From contig OZ037862.1 of the NCBI GenBank assembly GCA_964035575.1, positions 496,001-560,000 on the forward strand: a stretch of 64,000 bases of DNA. Direction: 5' to 3'. Shown here in pieces: positions 52,201 to 63,404 of this stretch. Every line of letters starts with the position of its first letter. Position 1 is the first letter of the stretch. The DNA is from Rhynchopus sp. YZ270_cl-10 (Eukaryota; Euglenozoa; Diplonemea; Diplonemida; Diplonemidae). The notes beneath the pieces were generated by a model. The model was not told where the DNA came from, made no database searches, and saw only the letters and a program-made list of their open reading frames with translations. The position numbers were made by a program, and so were the translations under genes.

Positions 52201-53972
52201 CTGACGTTGCCGTTCGCGAGGAGTTGGGACATCTGCGCCATGACGTGACCTTGCAGGAGTAGACAGAACGTCATCAACACCGTCGCAAGTATCAAAGCCT
52301 CGAGGGTGATGTAGGTGCTCCCCTGAGAGGTGACAATCTGCCAGCACCAAAACGCCGCGTACAAATACTGTGAATAAAACTCATCAGTGCAGGCATCAAA
52401 ATGCGCATTCGTACAGTTTTCGTCGTCGATGTGGATGTCATTTTTTGAGATGTGGATGCGAAGAATAATAAGAAAGTGCGACAGAAACAAAATCACCCAG
52501 ATTGTTGTCATCGCCGGCACAACTAAGAAATAGAACTTCACCAACTCCGGTCCCATAAGGCCTCGATCATGCACCTTGAAGACACGCTTTAGTTTGTAGA
52601 GGTATACCAGGTTCTTCGTACGGCCCCATATCCAAAGGGCTGGGTGCTGGCCCCATATGAGGAACATTGCTACTTCGAAGGGAGGGAGCGAGACGCAGTC
52701 GATCCAGAGGGTGGTCTTTATGTAGTGTTTGAGGATGCGTGACTTGCGGACAACGATGTGGTTCTCGCCTTCGCATTTGTAGGCAGTGTTCAGTTCAATG
52801 AAGACGTCAACAACATGCACCAAATACGCTACACAGTCCAGAGCAACCACCCAAAGGTTCACCTCCGTAGCGAACACCAAAGCCAAAGAAACGGTCATCC
52901 AATAGTAAAAGCAGAGGCAAATGACAGGAAGATCCCACCAACGTCGGAAGGTCGAGTCTGGGGTGATGACGGGAACCTGTTTGAGAATAACCGACAGCCG
53001 TGCGGAACCAAATTTTTTCCGTTTTTCGCGCATCATGAGAACCTTGTTCAGCTCCTGCATAACATCCTGTGCAGAGTTTCCGCCTTCAATATCCGCTTCG
53101 TGCAAAATTTTGAGAAGGTTTCCAAACTCCTTTTCGCACAGCATTTTGTCGTTATCTGTATCAATCCGTTCGATGATCGCCATCACCATACCATCTTCAA
53201 GAGAACAACAGACACCCAGATTATGAATCCCTTTGCGTAGCTCTGTGCAATCAACACGTCCGTCACCGTTTTTATCGAACAATGCAAAAAGCTCGGTGCG
53301 TCTGCGTACAAAAGACTCTTCCTCTTCAATATCATCTTCCAGGAACTCTATTTTCCTAGGGCCAAGCGCTTTAAGCGCTACATTGTGTGCAGGAGACCCG
53401 ACCACAATAGACAAATCTTCGTTGCTGTTGTCTTCAAGGGCAAGACGGGTGATGGAGTTTGAGTGCGCTGTATTAAGCATAGCTGGAGACTGCTCGGGAA
53501 GCGCAATGTTCAGCTCATTGCACATCAAACGTGTCTTTTGATCTGACCGAGACGGAGTGTTCGCAACTGAGACGGGTGAGATCGTTCCTGAGATTAATGT
53601 CGCAGCATCGTCATCAGAGTCTGAGTCAGGAATGTTGATGCGGGAAATAAAAGACCCGCCGATGTCATCGACGTGGCGTTTGCTTTGTTCATCGATGTGA
53701 AGGTTGGCGTTGAGCTTTGGGTTAACGGAGTTGTCTGCCTTCCGTTTCTTGTGTGGTTTTCTCATGGACGAAACCCCGATGCCATGTGTTTCTAGCTGTG
53801 CTGACCGCATGGAGGAGCTTCTGCTCAAAATCGTTGAGGCATTGCTGTAGCGCGACGCAACAGAGTCCCGTTGCGTACATTGTGCTTCGGAGTAAAAGCT
53901 TTGTCTCGTCGCACTCCGTTTGTCTCCAGTACACGGCGAGGGTTTGAACTTCCCAAACTTATCCTCCTCCAT
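46241..53972 (-). CDS. EF-hand and cNMP-binding voltage-gated-like ion channel, three exons
   Basis: This is a plasma- or organelle-membrane cation channel of about 1297 residues. Exon 1 (53972-50964) holds a disordered start, two EF-hands (loops DKNGDGRVDCTE at 233-244 and DTDNDKMLCEKE at 271-282), six hydrophobic segments (about 345-575) with a Lys/Arg-containing S4-like helix (YLYKLKRVFKVHD), a pore region (FWCWQIVTSQGSTYITLEAL) and a cyclic-nucleotide-binding domain with GDMFGELALL and RTATI, the phosphate-binding signature. The pore lacks the GYG of K+ channels and the GET of many CNG channels. Exon 2 (50884-50168), after a 79-bp intron, is Ser/Pro-rich with repeated TSF(F/C)K and a poly-Gly run. 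A proposed exon 3 (46408-46241; MEMIGVVKGLHESITASTDA..., 55 residues) keeps phase across a 3.76 kb intron full of transposons. Exons 1-2 are firm; exon 3 is likely but unproven. Confidence 0.88.
46912..46990. repeat. Near-perfect 79-bp palindrome, copy 1
   Basis: ATTTCACTCTCGAATCGGTG on the left is matched, inverted, by the right end (GATTCTCGATTGAAAT), with central GTGCCCGAAGGGCAC. It lies in the last intron of the channel gene. A second copy is at 47547-47639. Confidence 0.85.
47547..47639. repeat. Near-perfect 93-bp palindrome, copy 2
   Basis: The arms contain TTTCACTCTCGAATCGG and GTGCTCCTCTCGTGCC on the left with their inverses on the right, around a TTCG tetraloop flanked by GTGCC/GGCAC. 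It is more regular than copy 1 and directly borders the TTAA of the piggyBac-type element that starts at 47652. Confidence 0.88.
47664..47850. mobile_element. 187-bp foldback MITE inserted in a piggyBac terminal repeat
   Basis: Almost the whole element is one inverted repeat: CATACATGTTGGTACGTACG, then TAAAACGCGCAAAATAAT, and the mirror on the right, with inner arms AAAACGTCACAAA/TTTGTGACGTTTT. TTAA flanks both sides (47660-47663, 47851-47854). Cutting it out with one TTAA restores CCCTTTAAGGACCG, the normal terminal repeat of the host element. Confidence 0.9.
47913..48918. mobile_element. 1.0 kb TTAA-flanked element nested in the piggyBac-type element
   Basis: The inverted ends share AGGG...GGTGGACCTATTATCC, with TTAA at 47909-47912 and 48919-48922. 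It contains an acidic open frame on the minus strand (48438 to about 48000; VKEELLQVKEEVLEVEQPDS) plus a hairpin/ACGGTACGC module (48479-48510) and the GGGTAGGTGAG repeat (48530-48650). The acidic frame may be a captured host gene piece or this element's own protein. It does not resemble the piggyBac catalytic domain. Confidence 0.75.
48479..48650 (+). repeat. Hairpin/ACGGTACGC module followed by the GGGTAGGTGAG repeat
   Basis: GCGCCGCAGGCGCACGGTAC followed by GCTACTTTTT, then the block shared with 17100-17230. The same order in both places suggests one composite element. Confidence 0.75.
49290..49607 (-). pseudogene. piggyBac transposase fragment (late DDE region)
   Basis: The translated stretch begins MRGIDRSDQRMALACRYFKT and contains KVWYRKCFGISWK and SVFKCELAKQLIAENR. 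This is the piggyBac block G(V/I)DxSDQ ... RKxxxWWxxxFF ... F...LA..L(I/L), which carries the last catalytic Asp of the DDE domain. The rest of the catalytic domain is missing from the 2.4 kb element. A GTGAGG at about 49307 could be a donor in the original gene. This fragment is not likely to be active. Confidence 0.75.
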
Positions 53973-56485
53973 TTCTCTTCACTCCGCGCAGTGAAGAAGG
54001 GAGGAGAGCGAGAAGGAAGGGGGTAGAGAAATGAAGACAAAAAAAAAGAACTACACAGCATCAAACATAACGAATCCGCAAAGCCGCGCCATTTAGTGAC
54101 GTCTTATTTATAAAAAAAGGTTCGTACCCTAAGCCTCGCGTAGTCACCAAAAAAAGGGGTATGAATTCGTGTTTGGGCCTGTATATTTAGCGGTTTGGTG
54201 GCAAAAAAAGGGGGTGGGGATGGGTATTGAGTGGGGATGGTGGGAGAGGAAATAACCTGCTACGTCTACCATGCGGAGATATGTCGGTGCTTCAGTGGTA
54301 GTGTGCTGTACACAGCCTCCACCCCTTCCACCTCCCCTTACCTTAACTCCACCCAGAGCCGTGCTTCACTAAGCTTTGGTGTTCAAAGAGAAGTTGAAAG
54401 TGAACGCCCATCGGACACATGGCAGACACTGGTCCTCACTCAACCCCGGGAAACGCAAAAGGATAATACAATTTGAACCCTGGTCTGAAAGGCAAAGAGG
54501 AAGGAAAGACTCGAGGAGTTGCGTGATGACATCGAAATTGTTATTTCCTTAACTATTCTGCGTGAGTAGTCGAAATTTTCCATCAATCCATCATTGCAAT
54601 TTGCATAAACGGAATGAGAGGGCTTCAAATACTCAAGCAGGACACCAGGCCAAAGTGAAGAGAGCACACGCTGCTCATATACCATCTACTAGCCCTTAAG
54701 ATACCCATAACCCCACCTCCCCCACGCGAGGACAACACAGAGTTTCTGTGTTTAGTTCTGCACACTTGAGAGGTTCAATGATGTGTAACAAAGCTCTCAT
54801 GCAGATTGGCTTTGTGCGACATTGTGGTAGGTACAGTGCATCTCCTCACACGGCACAACAAAGAAGTTGAAAGTGCACACACCCGCACAATAGACACTGA
54901 CGCAGGCACTGTACTTGAGACCTCCCCTCCCCTCACGCCACCCACTCACATCACACATCCAACATCGAGTCTCCAACCTCGCCATCCAGCAAAGTGCTGG
55001 ATGTGCAGACCCCCCCCCATCCACCCCACTCTCCCATCAACCCTACACTGCACACAGCAAATAAATCCACACCATCCCCTACCCATGAGCAGCGGTCGTA
55101 TTTGCATTCCCCCTCCCCCACAACACCCACAATGGTGTGCCAACACAGATTTGACGGACGGTATGCTGAATGAACTTCATATGCCCTGACATATGGGGGT
55201 CCCTGCTAAACAAACCTCCCATCCTCGATACTGCAAAAAGAGGAGATGGCCGCAATCTACAGGGAGACAACAGTCATCCCTGCTATTGCACATGGCTATG
55301 GTATTCTTCTGTCCAGCGGGGTCAGTAGAGACTCTCGAGGAGGCATACCCCATGCCAAAACGTCAGGTGAAATACTTAGATCGCGGAACGAACTTCTGCA
55401 TTCTGTTGACATTGACATTGACCTGGGTAGGTCAGCTCAGGAAAATTCAGGAAAAAAACAGTAAACCCATCACCCCATACCCCAGGAGGTGTGGCATGCA
55501 CCATAGACAAAGGCTTCTGGGTGAACACCCTACCCTACCCTGCCCTAACCCTGCCTTTGCATTGACCCAAGCTGCTCTTCTATCCAATGAGCATGCGCTT
55601 ATCAGAGAGGAATGTGTGCAGGGGGGTGAAAATGCGTATAGTGTCGTTGGATGGACTCAGGTTCAACCAAGGAGGCACTATGGAGGTGAAACCCGCACGG
55701 CTGCAGCCGATATCACTCTTCATGAGAAAAACACCATGCAACCATAGAAATGAGGATGCTAAATGAGGCTATTCGTCCCTTTCTTGTACCTCCCTATACC
55801 CTTCCCCACCCTGTTAAGACCCACGTCGCAGCAGAGCTACTTTGAGTAATTGAAGCAAGCAAGCCAAGCAAGCCAAGCAAGCCAAGCAAGCCAAGCAAGC
55901 CAAGCAAGCCAAGCAAGCCAAGCAAGCCAAGCAAGCCAAGCAAGCCAAGCAAGCCAAGCAAGCCAAGCAAGCCAAGCAAGCCAAGCAAGCCAAGCAAGCC
56001 AAGCAAGCCAAGCAAGCCAAGCAAGCCAAGCAAGCCAAGCAAGCCAAGCAAGCCAAGCAAGCCAAGCAAGCCAAGCAAGCCCACACCCTCCACTCCAAGC
56101 AGACGTAGCACGGCATGCCCCTGGGCCCACCTCTCATAACAACCCACAGTCCAACAGCGTATGGGCAGCATGTCTCGTTTACGATGACAACCCATCCCTC
56201 CCCTCCATCCCGCATTCCCCAGAGGCGATGCAATCTACAGAGAGAACCCCACCTCCCCGAGGGCGTTCTCAGAAGAGGACCAAGATACTTTGTTCACGTC
56301 CACAACGCTTGTTTCTGTCAGACGACACAAAAAGAAAATATGAAGGGGAAAAATACACCACATTATCTTTTGTTTCGCCATTGTTATGGTGGGACAGGTT
56401 GTGTATCGGCTAGATCTATTTATATCGTTACGTCCCCCTTCTCCTTCTCCCTCTCCCTTTCCCCTCCCCCCCCTTCTCCTCCCCT
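53973..56485. other. 2.5 kb spacer with family B fragments and a 9-bp minisatellite
   Basis: Family B fragments occur near 54128 (CCTAAGCCTCGCGTAGTCAC), 54390 and 54862 (AGAAGTTGAAAGTG...). The AAGCAAGCC array is at 55852-56080. Frames at 54806-55189 and 55193-55747 (+) are open but repetitive or shifting in character, and I see no product in them. Confidence 0.5.
55852..56080. repeat. AAGCAAGCC nonamer tandem array
   Basis: About 25 nearly identical 9-bp units. Since 9 is a multiple of 3, every frame is open and gives simple peptides (Ala-Ser-Gln on the plus strand; Leu-Leu-Gly or Trp-Leu-Ala on the minus), which explains the long spurious ORFs here. Confidence 0.95.
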
Positions 56486-58165
56486 TTACATCGCACCACA
56501 CCCTAGCGATGATTCTGTAAACCAGAGCTCTGTTGCCTTGTGTTTTATGGTGTCCTTCTTCCATTTGCTCCACACCTTAGTAGCACCTGACCAGGTTTTG
56601 TACTTATTGAACGGACACTGCAGGTTCGCTTGCAGTGGTGTATAGACACCTGCACTACGTCCTTTTATGAGACAACGAGAACATTCCATACAGAGCTCAC
56701 ACACTTTGGTGCCCCATTCGCAGTGGGGTGAGGGTGGTTTGCATTTTGGCGCATATGAACAAGAGGTACCACAACAGCCACATGACCTCGCACAGTCTCT
56801 GCGAATTGAAGAAGGAAACTGCGACGGAAGCTTCGGAAGACACAGATTGTCAGAAAGGAGCGTGAGGTATCCTACACTGTCTGTCCCCCAGTATGTCGCG
56901 GTTTCGTTGACATCCTTTTCGTAACGTTTGTCGATTTTATCAATTCTTTGCAGACCTCCACCAGCCCAAACCCAGTTGTGCACCATGGGGTCTGGGTATC
57001 GGGGTGTCGCAAGCTGTTGCGCGAGGAAGGTCATACGTTGTGCGTGGGTTAAACCTAGGCTGCTCAGGGTTTCAAGGTTGAAGTGAGGAATATACGACAT
57101 GGGGTGTATCGACCGTCCTAAAGCCGCCTTCTTGCTTACCACCTTAAACGATACGGTCTCTGTTTCAGCGACATAAGACAGCTCTGTGGAACGACCCCAC
57201 TGCACCTCCTCAGCAGACCACGTCTTTCGACAGTTCCGTTTAAGCTGTCTCAAAGCAAGACGAAACACAACAGACCCCACCTTCACCCCTCTCGCCACTT
57301 CTTCTACGCTGGTGTCAAGCTTGCCTACGATAGTATGAAATTCCTCCACATCAGCCTCTCCCACCTCAACGAAGGTAACCCGGCTCAACTGAATTACCTT
57401 AGGAAGCAAATCAAATCCCTGAACGCCAAGCCATCCATCTTCCCCAGGTTGCAACAAAAAGGCGGCGTTAAAAAGATGGCAAGAACGGAAAAGGGGTTCA
57501 TAATCTGCAGGAAGGTGAACCGAAAGGAAGTTCTTTCGGTCAAAGGTATCGTAGGAAGCAGGGTGGAGCTGGCTGCCTTGGTCTCCGTTTGCTTCTGCCT
57601 TTTTGTTTTTAAAGAGAAGCGCGGTGCCTGATTTTGGGTGATTCTGTGATAACAACCTGCCGATCCTATTTGACGAGAATGCTGCTGCAAACTCTACGTA
57701 CATCGGATCAGGGTACGTCTCTGTCAACATAATCCACGGTGCAAGAATATTCCACAATTCTTCTACCCCCGTTTCTGGTCTCTTCACCTTCGGAAGCGGA
57801 AGCAACCTGGTCCCCTTCCACCTCGCCACCTCCTCCGCAGTCACAGACGCAGTATTGTCCTTCCCTGCCCCCTGCCAATCCTCTTGCGGCCGCCCCTCAC
57901 TAAACGCAGTCAATTTCCCCTCCTTCGGTAATTCCTCGCATTCTGTAGACGCCTTATAGTATTTTTCTTCAAAAGGCAGCAAATTTTCTTTCGTTTTATG
58001 TCTCCGTTTGTCAGGTATAGAAGCATTGGGAAAAGCGTTGTTCGTTGTATTGCTGTTCGGGAAGGAGAATAACGTATAGTACGCAAACAACACTACCACT
58101 GCAATGTACAAGGAAATCTGAAGGATCTTCCGAAGACGGTGTTGTTTGCGGGTTGTGAGGTGCAT
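56486..58165 (-). CDS. Type II membrane protein with Cys-rich C-terminal region
   Basis: This is an intronless 559-residue protein. A short basic cytoplasmic tail (MHLTTRKQHRLRK) precedes one signal-anchor helix (ILQISLYIAVVVLFAYYTLF), then a long lumenal part, the layout of Golgi or ER glycosyltransferases and related enzymes. I do not recognise the catalytic family. Notable stretches are WGTDSVGYLTLLSDNLCLP and, after residue 440, a Cys-dense segment (RRDCARSCGCCGTSC, KVCELCMECSRC) that resembles ShK-like or other small disulfide-rich modules. The end (ANLQCPFNKYKTWSGATKVW) also has paired cysteines. The ATG is chosen because it begins the basic tail directly ahead of the anchor. Confidence 0.8.
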   Translation of the reverse strand: MHLTTRKQHRLRKILQISLYIAVVVLFAYYTLFSFPNSNTTNNAFPNASIPDKRRHKTKENLLPFEEKYYKASTECEELPKEGKLTAFSEGRPQEDWQGAGKDNTASVTAEEVARWKGTRLLPLPKVKRPETGVEELWNILAPWIMLTETYPDPMYVEFAAAFSSNRIGRLLSQNHPKSGTALLFKNKKAEANGDQGSQLHPASYDTFDRKNFLSVHLPADYEPLFRSCHLFNAAFLLQPGEDGWLGVQGFDLLPKVIQLSRVTFVEVGEADVEEFHTIVGKLDTSVEEVARGVKVGSVVFRLALRQLKRNCRKTWSAEEVQWGRSTELSYVAETETVSFKVVSKKAALGRSIHPMSYIPHFNLETLSSLGLTHAQRMTFLAQQLATPRYPDPMVHNWVWAGGGLQRIDKIDKRYEKDVNETATYWGTDSVGYLTLLSDNLCLPKLPSQFPSSIRRDCARSCGCCGTSCSYAPKCKPPSPHCEWGTKVCELCMECSRCLIKGRSAGVYTPLQANLQCPFNKYKTWSGATKVWSKWKKDTIKHKATELWFTESSLGCGAM

Positions 58166-59660
58166 TTTTTTGAAGGGTGGTTAGGTATTATATTTTCTTT
58201 TATGGATGCATCCCCCTTACCCTTCTGTTTTGTAGGGGTTTTTTGTGATTTTTAAGAAAACACAATGCATAAAAAGAAGGGAGGTTGAGGGTATAAATTT
58301 TTTTTAGTGACCACAAAATGGTTCCTATTGCAAAAAAGCGGGGGGGTTTGACAGCGCTTTTGCAGTAAGGCCATAGTAGGATATTGTTTTTGAATCATTG
58401 TTTTTTAAAGGGGAGTGAAAAAAAAAGGGTAAGATGAGCATAAGCTTTGCTGAATCATCAAAAGAAACTAAAACGAAATGAGGGCGGGGTGGATAGATAA
58501 AAGCGGGGCCCGCATTTTTTGGCCACAGAGGTGTATTCTTCAAAAAATAAAAATAAAAAAAAAAAAAAATGTCTACGATAGAAGTTGTAAACGGTATCAC
58601 CCACAAAATTGGCTTCCTCTGAACACAAATGTTTCATTTTTGCAAACCAGTTGATGGTAGGGTATTAGAACCAACTTAACCCATATCTGGTTTAGGGAGG
58701 ACAAAAAAAGGAGGGAAATATGGTTCCCACAGACAATTGTGCAAATATTTTACGCACGAAAAAAGAAAAATAAAAAAAAACATCCAAAATACAAAGCCCT
58801 CTCGTGGCAGTGTACTGAAAAGAAAGAAATTTTTTTGTAAGATGAACCTAAGCCTCTGCATAGTCACCTTGAAAAGACAGCACGTAGAATGAAAAGAGTA
58901 TCAAAAGACACAAAGTAACGTCTCACCTGCAAGAACTCAACTGGGAAAGAAGACCATATGATATTTTCCATTGAACCCCGGAAAAAAGTTGCAAAAATCT
59001 GATTATCAGCGATGAAAAGTGGAGTGAACGTTTGTCGGCGGCGGGGGGGTCAGGGTGGGGGGAAATTGAGGGGGAAAAAAGGAGAATTGATGATATGCAC
59101 TGCCATGCACTGTCATGCAGACACCTCATCGATCTAAGCCTCTCTGTGCGAGGTCACCTTAATAAAAACAGGCACGATAAAAATGCTTGTCGAGGAGACA
59201 TAAAATGCTTGTGTTCGTGGGAATAATTCAAACAAAAAGAAACAATCACACGCACGTATCAACAAAAAGACTCTAAACTATCTGTATGAGGGAACTATGG
59301 GATCTATTGTTCAGCCAGGCGCGACTTGAAATTAATCAGGGAAAGGACCATACTTTCCGACAATTAAGACACGACTGTGCCAGGAGGATATGACAGCTAA
59401 ATAAAGGAAAACACTTTTTCGTTTTATCGCACCGCAAAAGGCCTGTGAGTTTTCACTGCAGAATATGTGTGAAGTATGTGTTAGTGAAGAAAACCCAAGC
59501 CCTTAGGCGCACCATCCATCGGTTTCCATTTCTATTCGTCAATGCTTGATAACCCAAAAAAAAAAGTATCTTCAGAATACCGAAGTGGGTATCCAGATAT
59601 GGCCAAACCTACACAAAGGAGACACAGCATTTTAACGTAGATACCCGATGGTATCTTCCC

Positions 59661-59693
<33 letters not shown>

Positions 59694-60055
59694 ACGCTGC
59701 CCCCCTCTCAGAGAGACCTTCGGCTCCGCCTTTTTCGCGTCTCATAAACACAACAAAGAGCAAAGTTTTTCTCCAGACAATATCTCACACTTTGTTGGAT
59801 CAGACTCTGAACTATTGTTTGGATATAGTTCCCAGACGTGGCAGGGAATCAGGAGTAATGGAGAAAAGACCCGTATACACAAAAAACCTCTCTGCGGCAC
59901 GCGCCCTGGAGAGTGAATATCTTCCTCCTCCCATCCTCCTTTGCATGGTTCACAGTCCTACATTTTTGACTTGAAACTGGGATGCCTGACCCATGGGGAA
60001 GACCTCCGTACTGAGGCTCCTTCTAAAAAGCACAAACTGCGCTTTTTCTTTCCCC
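58166..60055. other. 1.9 kb spacer with family A and B fragments
   Basis: A family A start (ATACAAAGCCCTCTCGTGGC, 58787-58810) is followed closely by family B (GATGAACCTAAGCCTCTGCA, 58838-58875). Another family B piece is at 59130-59165, and a (CT)n run lies at 59660-59690. No gene is seen. Confidence 0.5.
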
Positions 60056-61180
60056 TCAGAAGACCTTCTTTGTCATGAGAAAAGGCGCGGCAATTTTTTG
60101 GAGGGGGGTGTTTGCAACGCCGGCTAGGGTATGCATGGTGGTCTTTGCGGAGGTCCAGACACGGCAGGGGGTGAGCGAGGCTAGGGCGGAGACCCACCCC
60201 TTTGCGTGGGCGGCTTCGTAGATCTCTGTAACAGGTGGCACACCTTTCTTTTCTCTGACGAGGCGGAACCCTGCCGACTTCCCTGTGTCGTCCTCCATTA
60301 GCTCGATCTTTGTGATGCCGTCTACAGACCGTGACACCTTCTGACACTCAGACTCAATGCCATTTGCTGTAAGCACACACCACACCGGGCCCTTCACGCC
60401 CTGCACACAAAGAAACCCCATATACAACGCAACGCTTGCACGCCACGGAAAGGTCTGCCCAATCGACCACACCGTCGTCGCGACGGAGCTGATAATGCTT
60501 GCTCTGTTCTGCACGCAGAGACCCTCCTTTTCTAGCACATCGTTATACGGATTTGATACAAATCTAAGTGAAGCGGGGGCAGGCAGGTCTGACCCTCTCT
60601 TACCACTAGAGGGATGCAATGATACGAGATCACAGTTGAAAGGGGCAGACCAGCCGTATGAACGGGATGGGAGCGCGTCACCCCAGGTATGGTTTGTTTT
60701 GGAGAGAAGACGCCAGGGGCCTGTGGGGGACTGTGCAGCATCGACTGTCCAGGTGATGGTGTCGTGTTGGATGAGCTTGCCGCTTCTGAGGGAGTATGCA
60801 TGGAGCACAGAGGGTTTGTGGAGTTGGAGGATGACGGAGCGTGCTTCGCGGTCGACCCACTGCGTCTCGTGTGGGGAGAGGATCTCTAGGGCGGTGTTCG
60901 TAGGCCCTGCGGGGGTGCTCTCATCGCAGGCAAGCCCGCACACCTGCACCTCCTGCAGTGAGAACTGCCCGTTGCGCTCCCACAGCGCCACCCCTCCCAT
61001 CTGCAGCCCTGGATTGTCCCCTCGCCGCTCCACAACAGTGACCCGCACGTACAGCGCACTGTGCATATCCTCAAAGGTAACAGCATCCTCACCCATCTCC
61101 TCCATCATTTGCCCAACCTCCATGTCATCCCCAATGATGCTGAATGAGTCGCTATCATTATCTGAGCCTGCACTGCTCAT
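60056..61180 (-). CDS. Unknown protein with a possible discoidin-like sandwich domain
   Basis: An intronless protein of 374 residues from the ATG at 61180 (MSSAGSDNDSDSFSIIGDDM). The larger open frame upstream is low-complexity leader sequence and the ATG follows a CCAAACAG acceptor-like site, so the shorter start is preferred. An acidic N-terminus (residues 1-45) leads into a beta-rich region: HSALYVRVTVVERRGDNPGL, FSLQEVQVCGLACDES, then SVILQLHKPSVLHAYSLRSG and TITWTVDAAQSPTGPWRLLS. This order (feature list, composite edge strands, W-P-WRLL) recalls F5/8 type C or galactose-binding-like folds. The C-terminal half (VWSIGQTFPWRASVALYMGF, AKGWVSALASLTPCRVW) is not recognised. The function is unknown. 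Confidence 0.8.
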   Translation of the reverse strand: MSSAGSDNDSDSFSIIGDDMEVGQMMEEMGEDAVTFEDMHSALYVRVTVVERRGDNPGLQMGGVALWERNGQFSLQEVQVCGLACDESTPAGPTNTALEILSPHETQWVDREARSVILQLHKPSVLHAYSLRSGKLIQHDTITWTVDAAQSPTGPWRLLSKTNHTWGDALPSRSYGWSAPFNCDLVSLHPSSGKRGSDLPAPASLRFVSNPYNDVLEKEGLCVQNRASIISSVATTVWSIGQTFPWRASVALYMGFLCVQGVKGPVWCVLTANGIESECQKVSRSVDGITKIELMEDDTGKSAGFRLVREKKGVPPVTEIYEAAHAKGWVSALASLTPCRVWTSAKTTMHTLAGVANTPLQKIAAPFLMTKKVF

Positions 61181-63404
61181 TTCGTTGTCTGCTGTTTGGG
61201 TAGGAAAGAGAATTAGGGTGGGGAGGAGGAGGCGAAATGGAAGGGTGAGGAGGGGGTGGATGGGGAAAATAAAAGATTTTCGAAACGTTGCAGCATAGCG
61301 TAGAGCTTTAATAAAGTATCGAATTGAAGTTGGATGTTGCTTGCAAAAGAAAACTGTCAACCAGGGTGGGGGATAGAGAATCTGATCTGGAATAAAGAGG
61401 GGGAGAACATCACTTTTGTTTGTTGTATATTGAAAGAGGGGAAATGGAAAGGGAGGGGGGGTCATCGGGGGTGGGAAAACATGTATTTTTTTTTGATAAT
61501 ATATGTTTTAAATGTAGATCTAAAAACAAAACAAAAAAACAAAAAAACAAAAATAATATGAACAACTTGTGGAATATTTGAGAGAATTTAAAAAAAATGT
61601 TCTTTTTTTGTTTCCCTTTCAAAAAAAAACTCTTTTTTCTTCAAAACAACTGAAAGCAGCGCGGTGCGGGGTTTTCAATTGCTTCCATCTTGGTTGGACA
61701 ATATGGGGAATGATATTTCGGTTTCGTCACAGAGGGGGAAACAAACAACACAGAGTTTTGGAGGTGAGAGGGTAAAAAGGAAATATCATTGGGACTGTGG
61801 ATCAACATGAGGAGGGAGAGTTACATTACAAAGAATGGAAGGGAGTGAGGAAAAGAAGAGAGAGAAACAAAGAGAAAAGGGGGGAGGGGGGAACAGCAGA
61901 AACAGTATGAACTGAGTCGTTGGATTAAAAAAAGACACACAGAGAGGTATATATGGCGTGATAGAACACTCCCTTTTACCTAATAATATATCCCTTCCCA
62001 ACCCATTTCTTCAGTAGCGTATTTGCTGTTTGGAACACCTCGTGCCCCTTAACGCTCAGCTTTGCTTTCTTGCTTTTCCACTTCCATTTTATTTTTTTAT
62101 TATTTTTTGGACGTCGCTAAAAAAAGATAGCTGAAAACACTCATTGCGTTTAGTTTTTTTAAAAAAAAAAAAAACACTTTGAGCGTTTTCACACCGTCCT
62201 GGACTATTCAGATCTATGATACAATAGATCTTGTTTGACAGGGGGGGAACTGGTGAACGGGTGGGATTGAGTATTGTTTACAAACATGCTTTAAAACAAG
62301 GGAGAACAAGGGGGGGAGGGGAAAAGGGACTGTGAAAGATAAAATAAATAACCAACTCGTTCTTTTTTTTGAGACTGACAGTTGTCTGTGTTTTTCTTTT
62401 TTTTTCTCCCCTCAAATCAGGGAGGGAAAAAAACAGAAAAAACAGAACAACCACGGACACAGAAATAATGCAAAAACAGAAAAATAAAAGAGGGGAAAAA
62501 ACCGCAACACATCACAAAAAAAAATGACACACCTTTTACAGTGTTCTTGAAAGGGAAATGTACTAGAGAGGACACTCCATTTCTTCGTGTGATGCCTCGG
62601 CTATTTCATGCTATTTTCACAAAACCCCAAAAACGGTATTTACTTTTTTTTCCCGTTAATTTGTGGTTTTCTTGTGCCACTACTATCTTCCACTTTTTTT
62701 GTGCTTTTTTTTTTTTTTTTTGTTTTTTGTTTGTTTTTTTTTTTGGGGGGTGGGATTCTTTTTTTTTTGGTTTCATACTTATAATAAAAAAAAAAAAGGA
62801 ACAAAAAAACTTGAAAGTGTTGTTTCTGGACAAATGATGACGAGGAACAAAAAAACGGCTGAATTCTTCAATCTTGCTTCTTGAAATGAAGACTCATACA
62901 AAAAAAAATGTGGGTAATACTGGGACACACTCACAAAATAAAATAAACTGACACAAACAGGGGGATGGTGCGTGAGACACAACGCTACTTTTGGGAGTGG
63001 ACAGTGGGATGCAAGAAGAGCAACACGTCTTCTGCCAAACATGCATTATTGCCGAGCTTCCCTTCTGGCACGCGGAACTTCAGTCATCCTGTAAATTGAA
63101 TTTATTTATAAACTAGGTCGTGTTCTAGTCAGTTGAGGATATGTTCCACTACTTCCTTTACTAAGTTAAAGGGGAAAAATCACATAAACCTGGCCACACG
63201 GCCAATAAGAAAACAAGAAAGAGAAACTGTCGCATTGCCTTGGGTGGTGTAACCCTGCTACGTAGAACATCAAGAAAACGTGGTGGCAGTGCCAGGGTCA
63301 AGCAAATCCGCCTGCACTGCAAGCAATCGTTTCTAAAAACCCACCCCGTATTACATACACATGACAGACGGGCAAATTCAATGGACCGCCTTTTCCTCCA
63401 GCTC
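61181..63404. other. 2.2 kb AT-rich spacer
   Basis: Long A and T runs and G-rich purine tracts. The frames here are low-complexity. I see no gene, no TIR pair and no clear member of the named repeat families. Confidence 0.5.

Noticed and set aside
55794-56413. ORFs of Leu-Leu-Gly, Trp-Leu-Ala and Ala-Ser-Gln repeats
   Set aside because: A 9-bp tandem array keeps all frames open. There is no coding signal outside the array.
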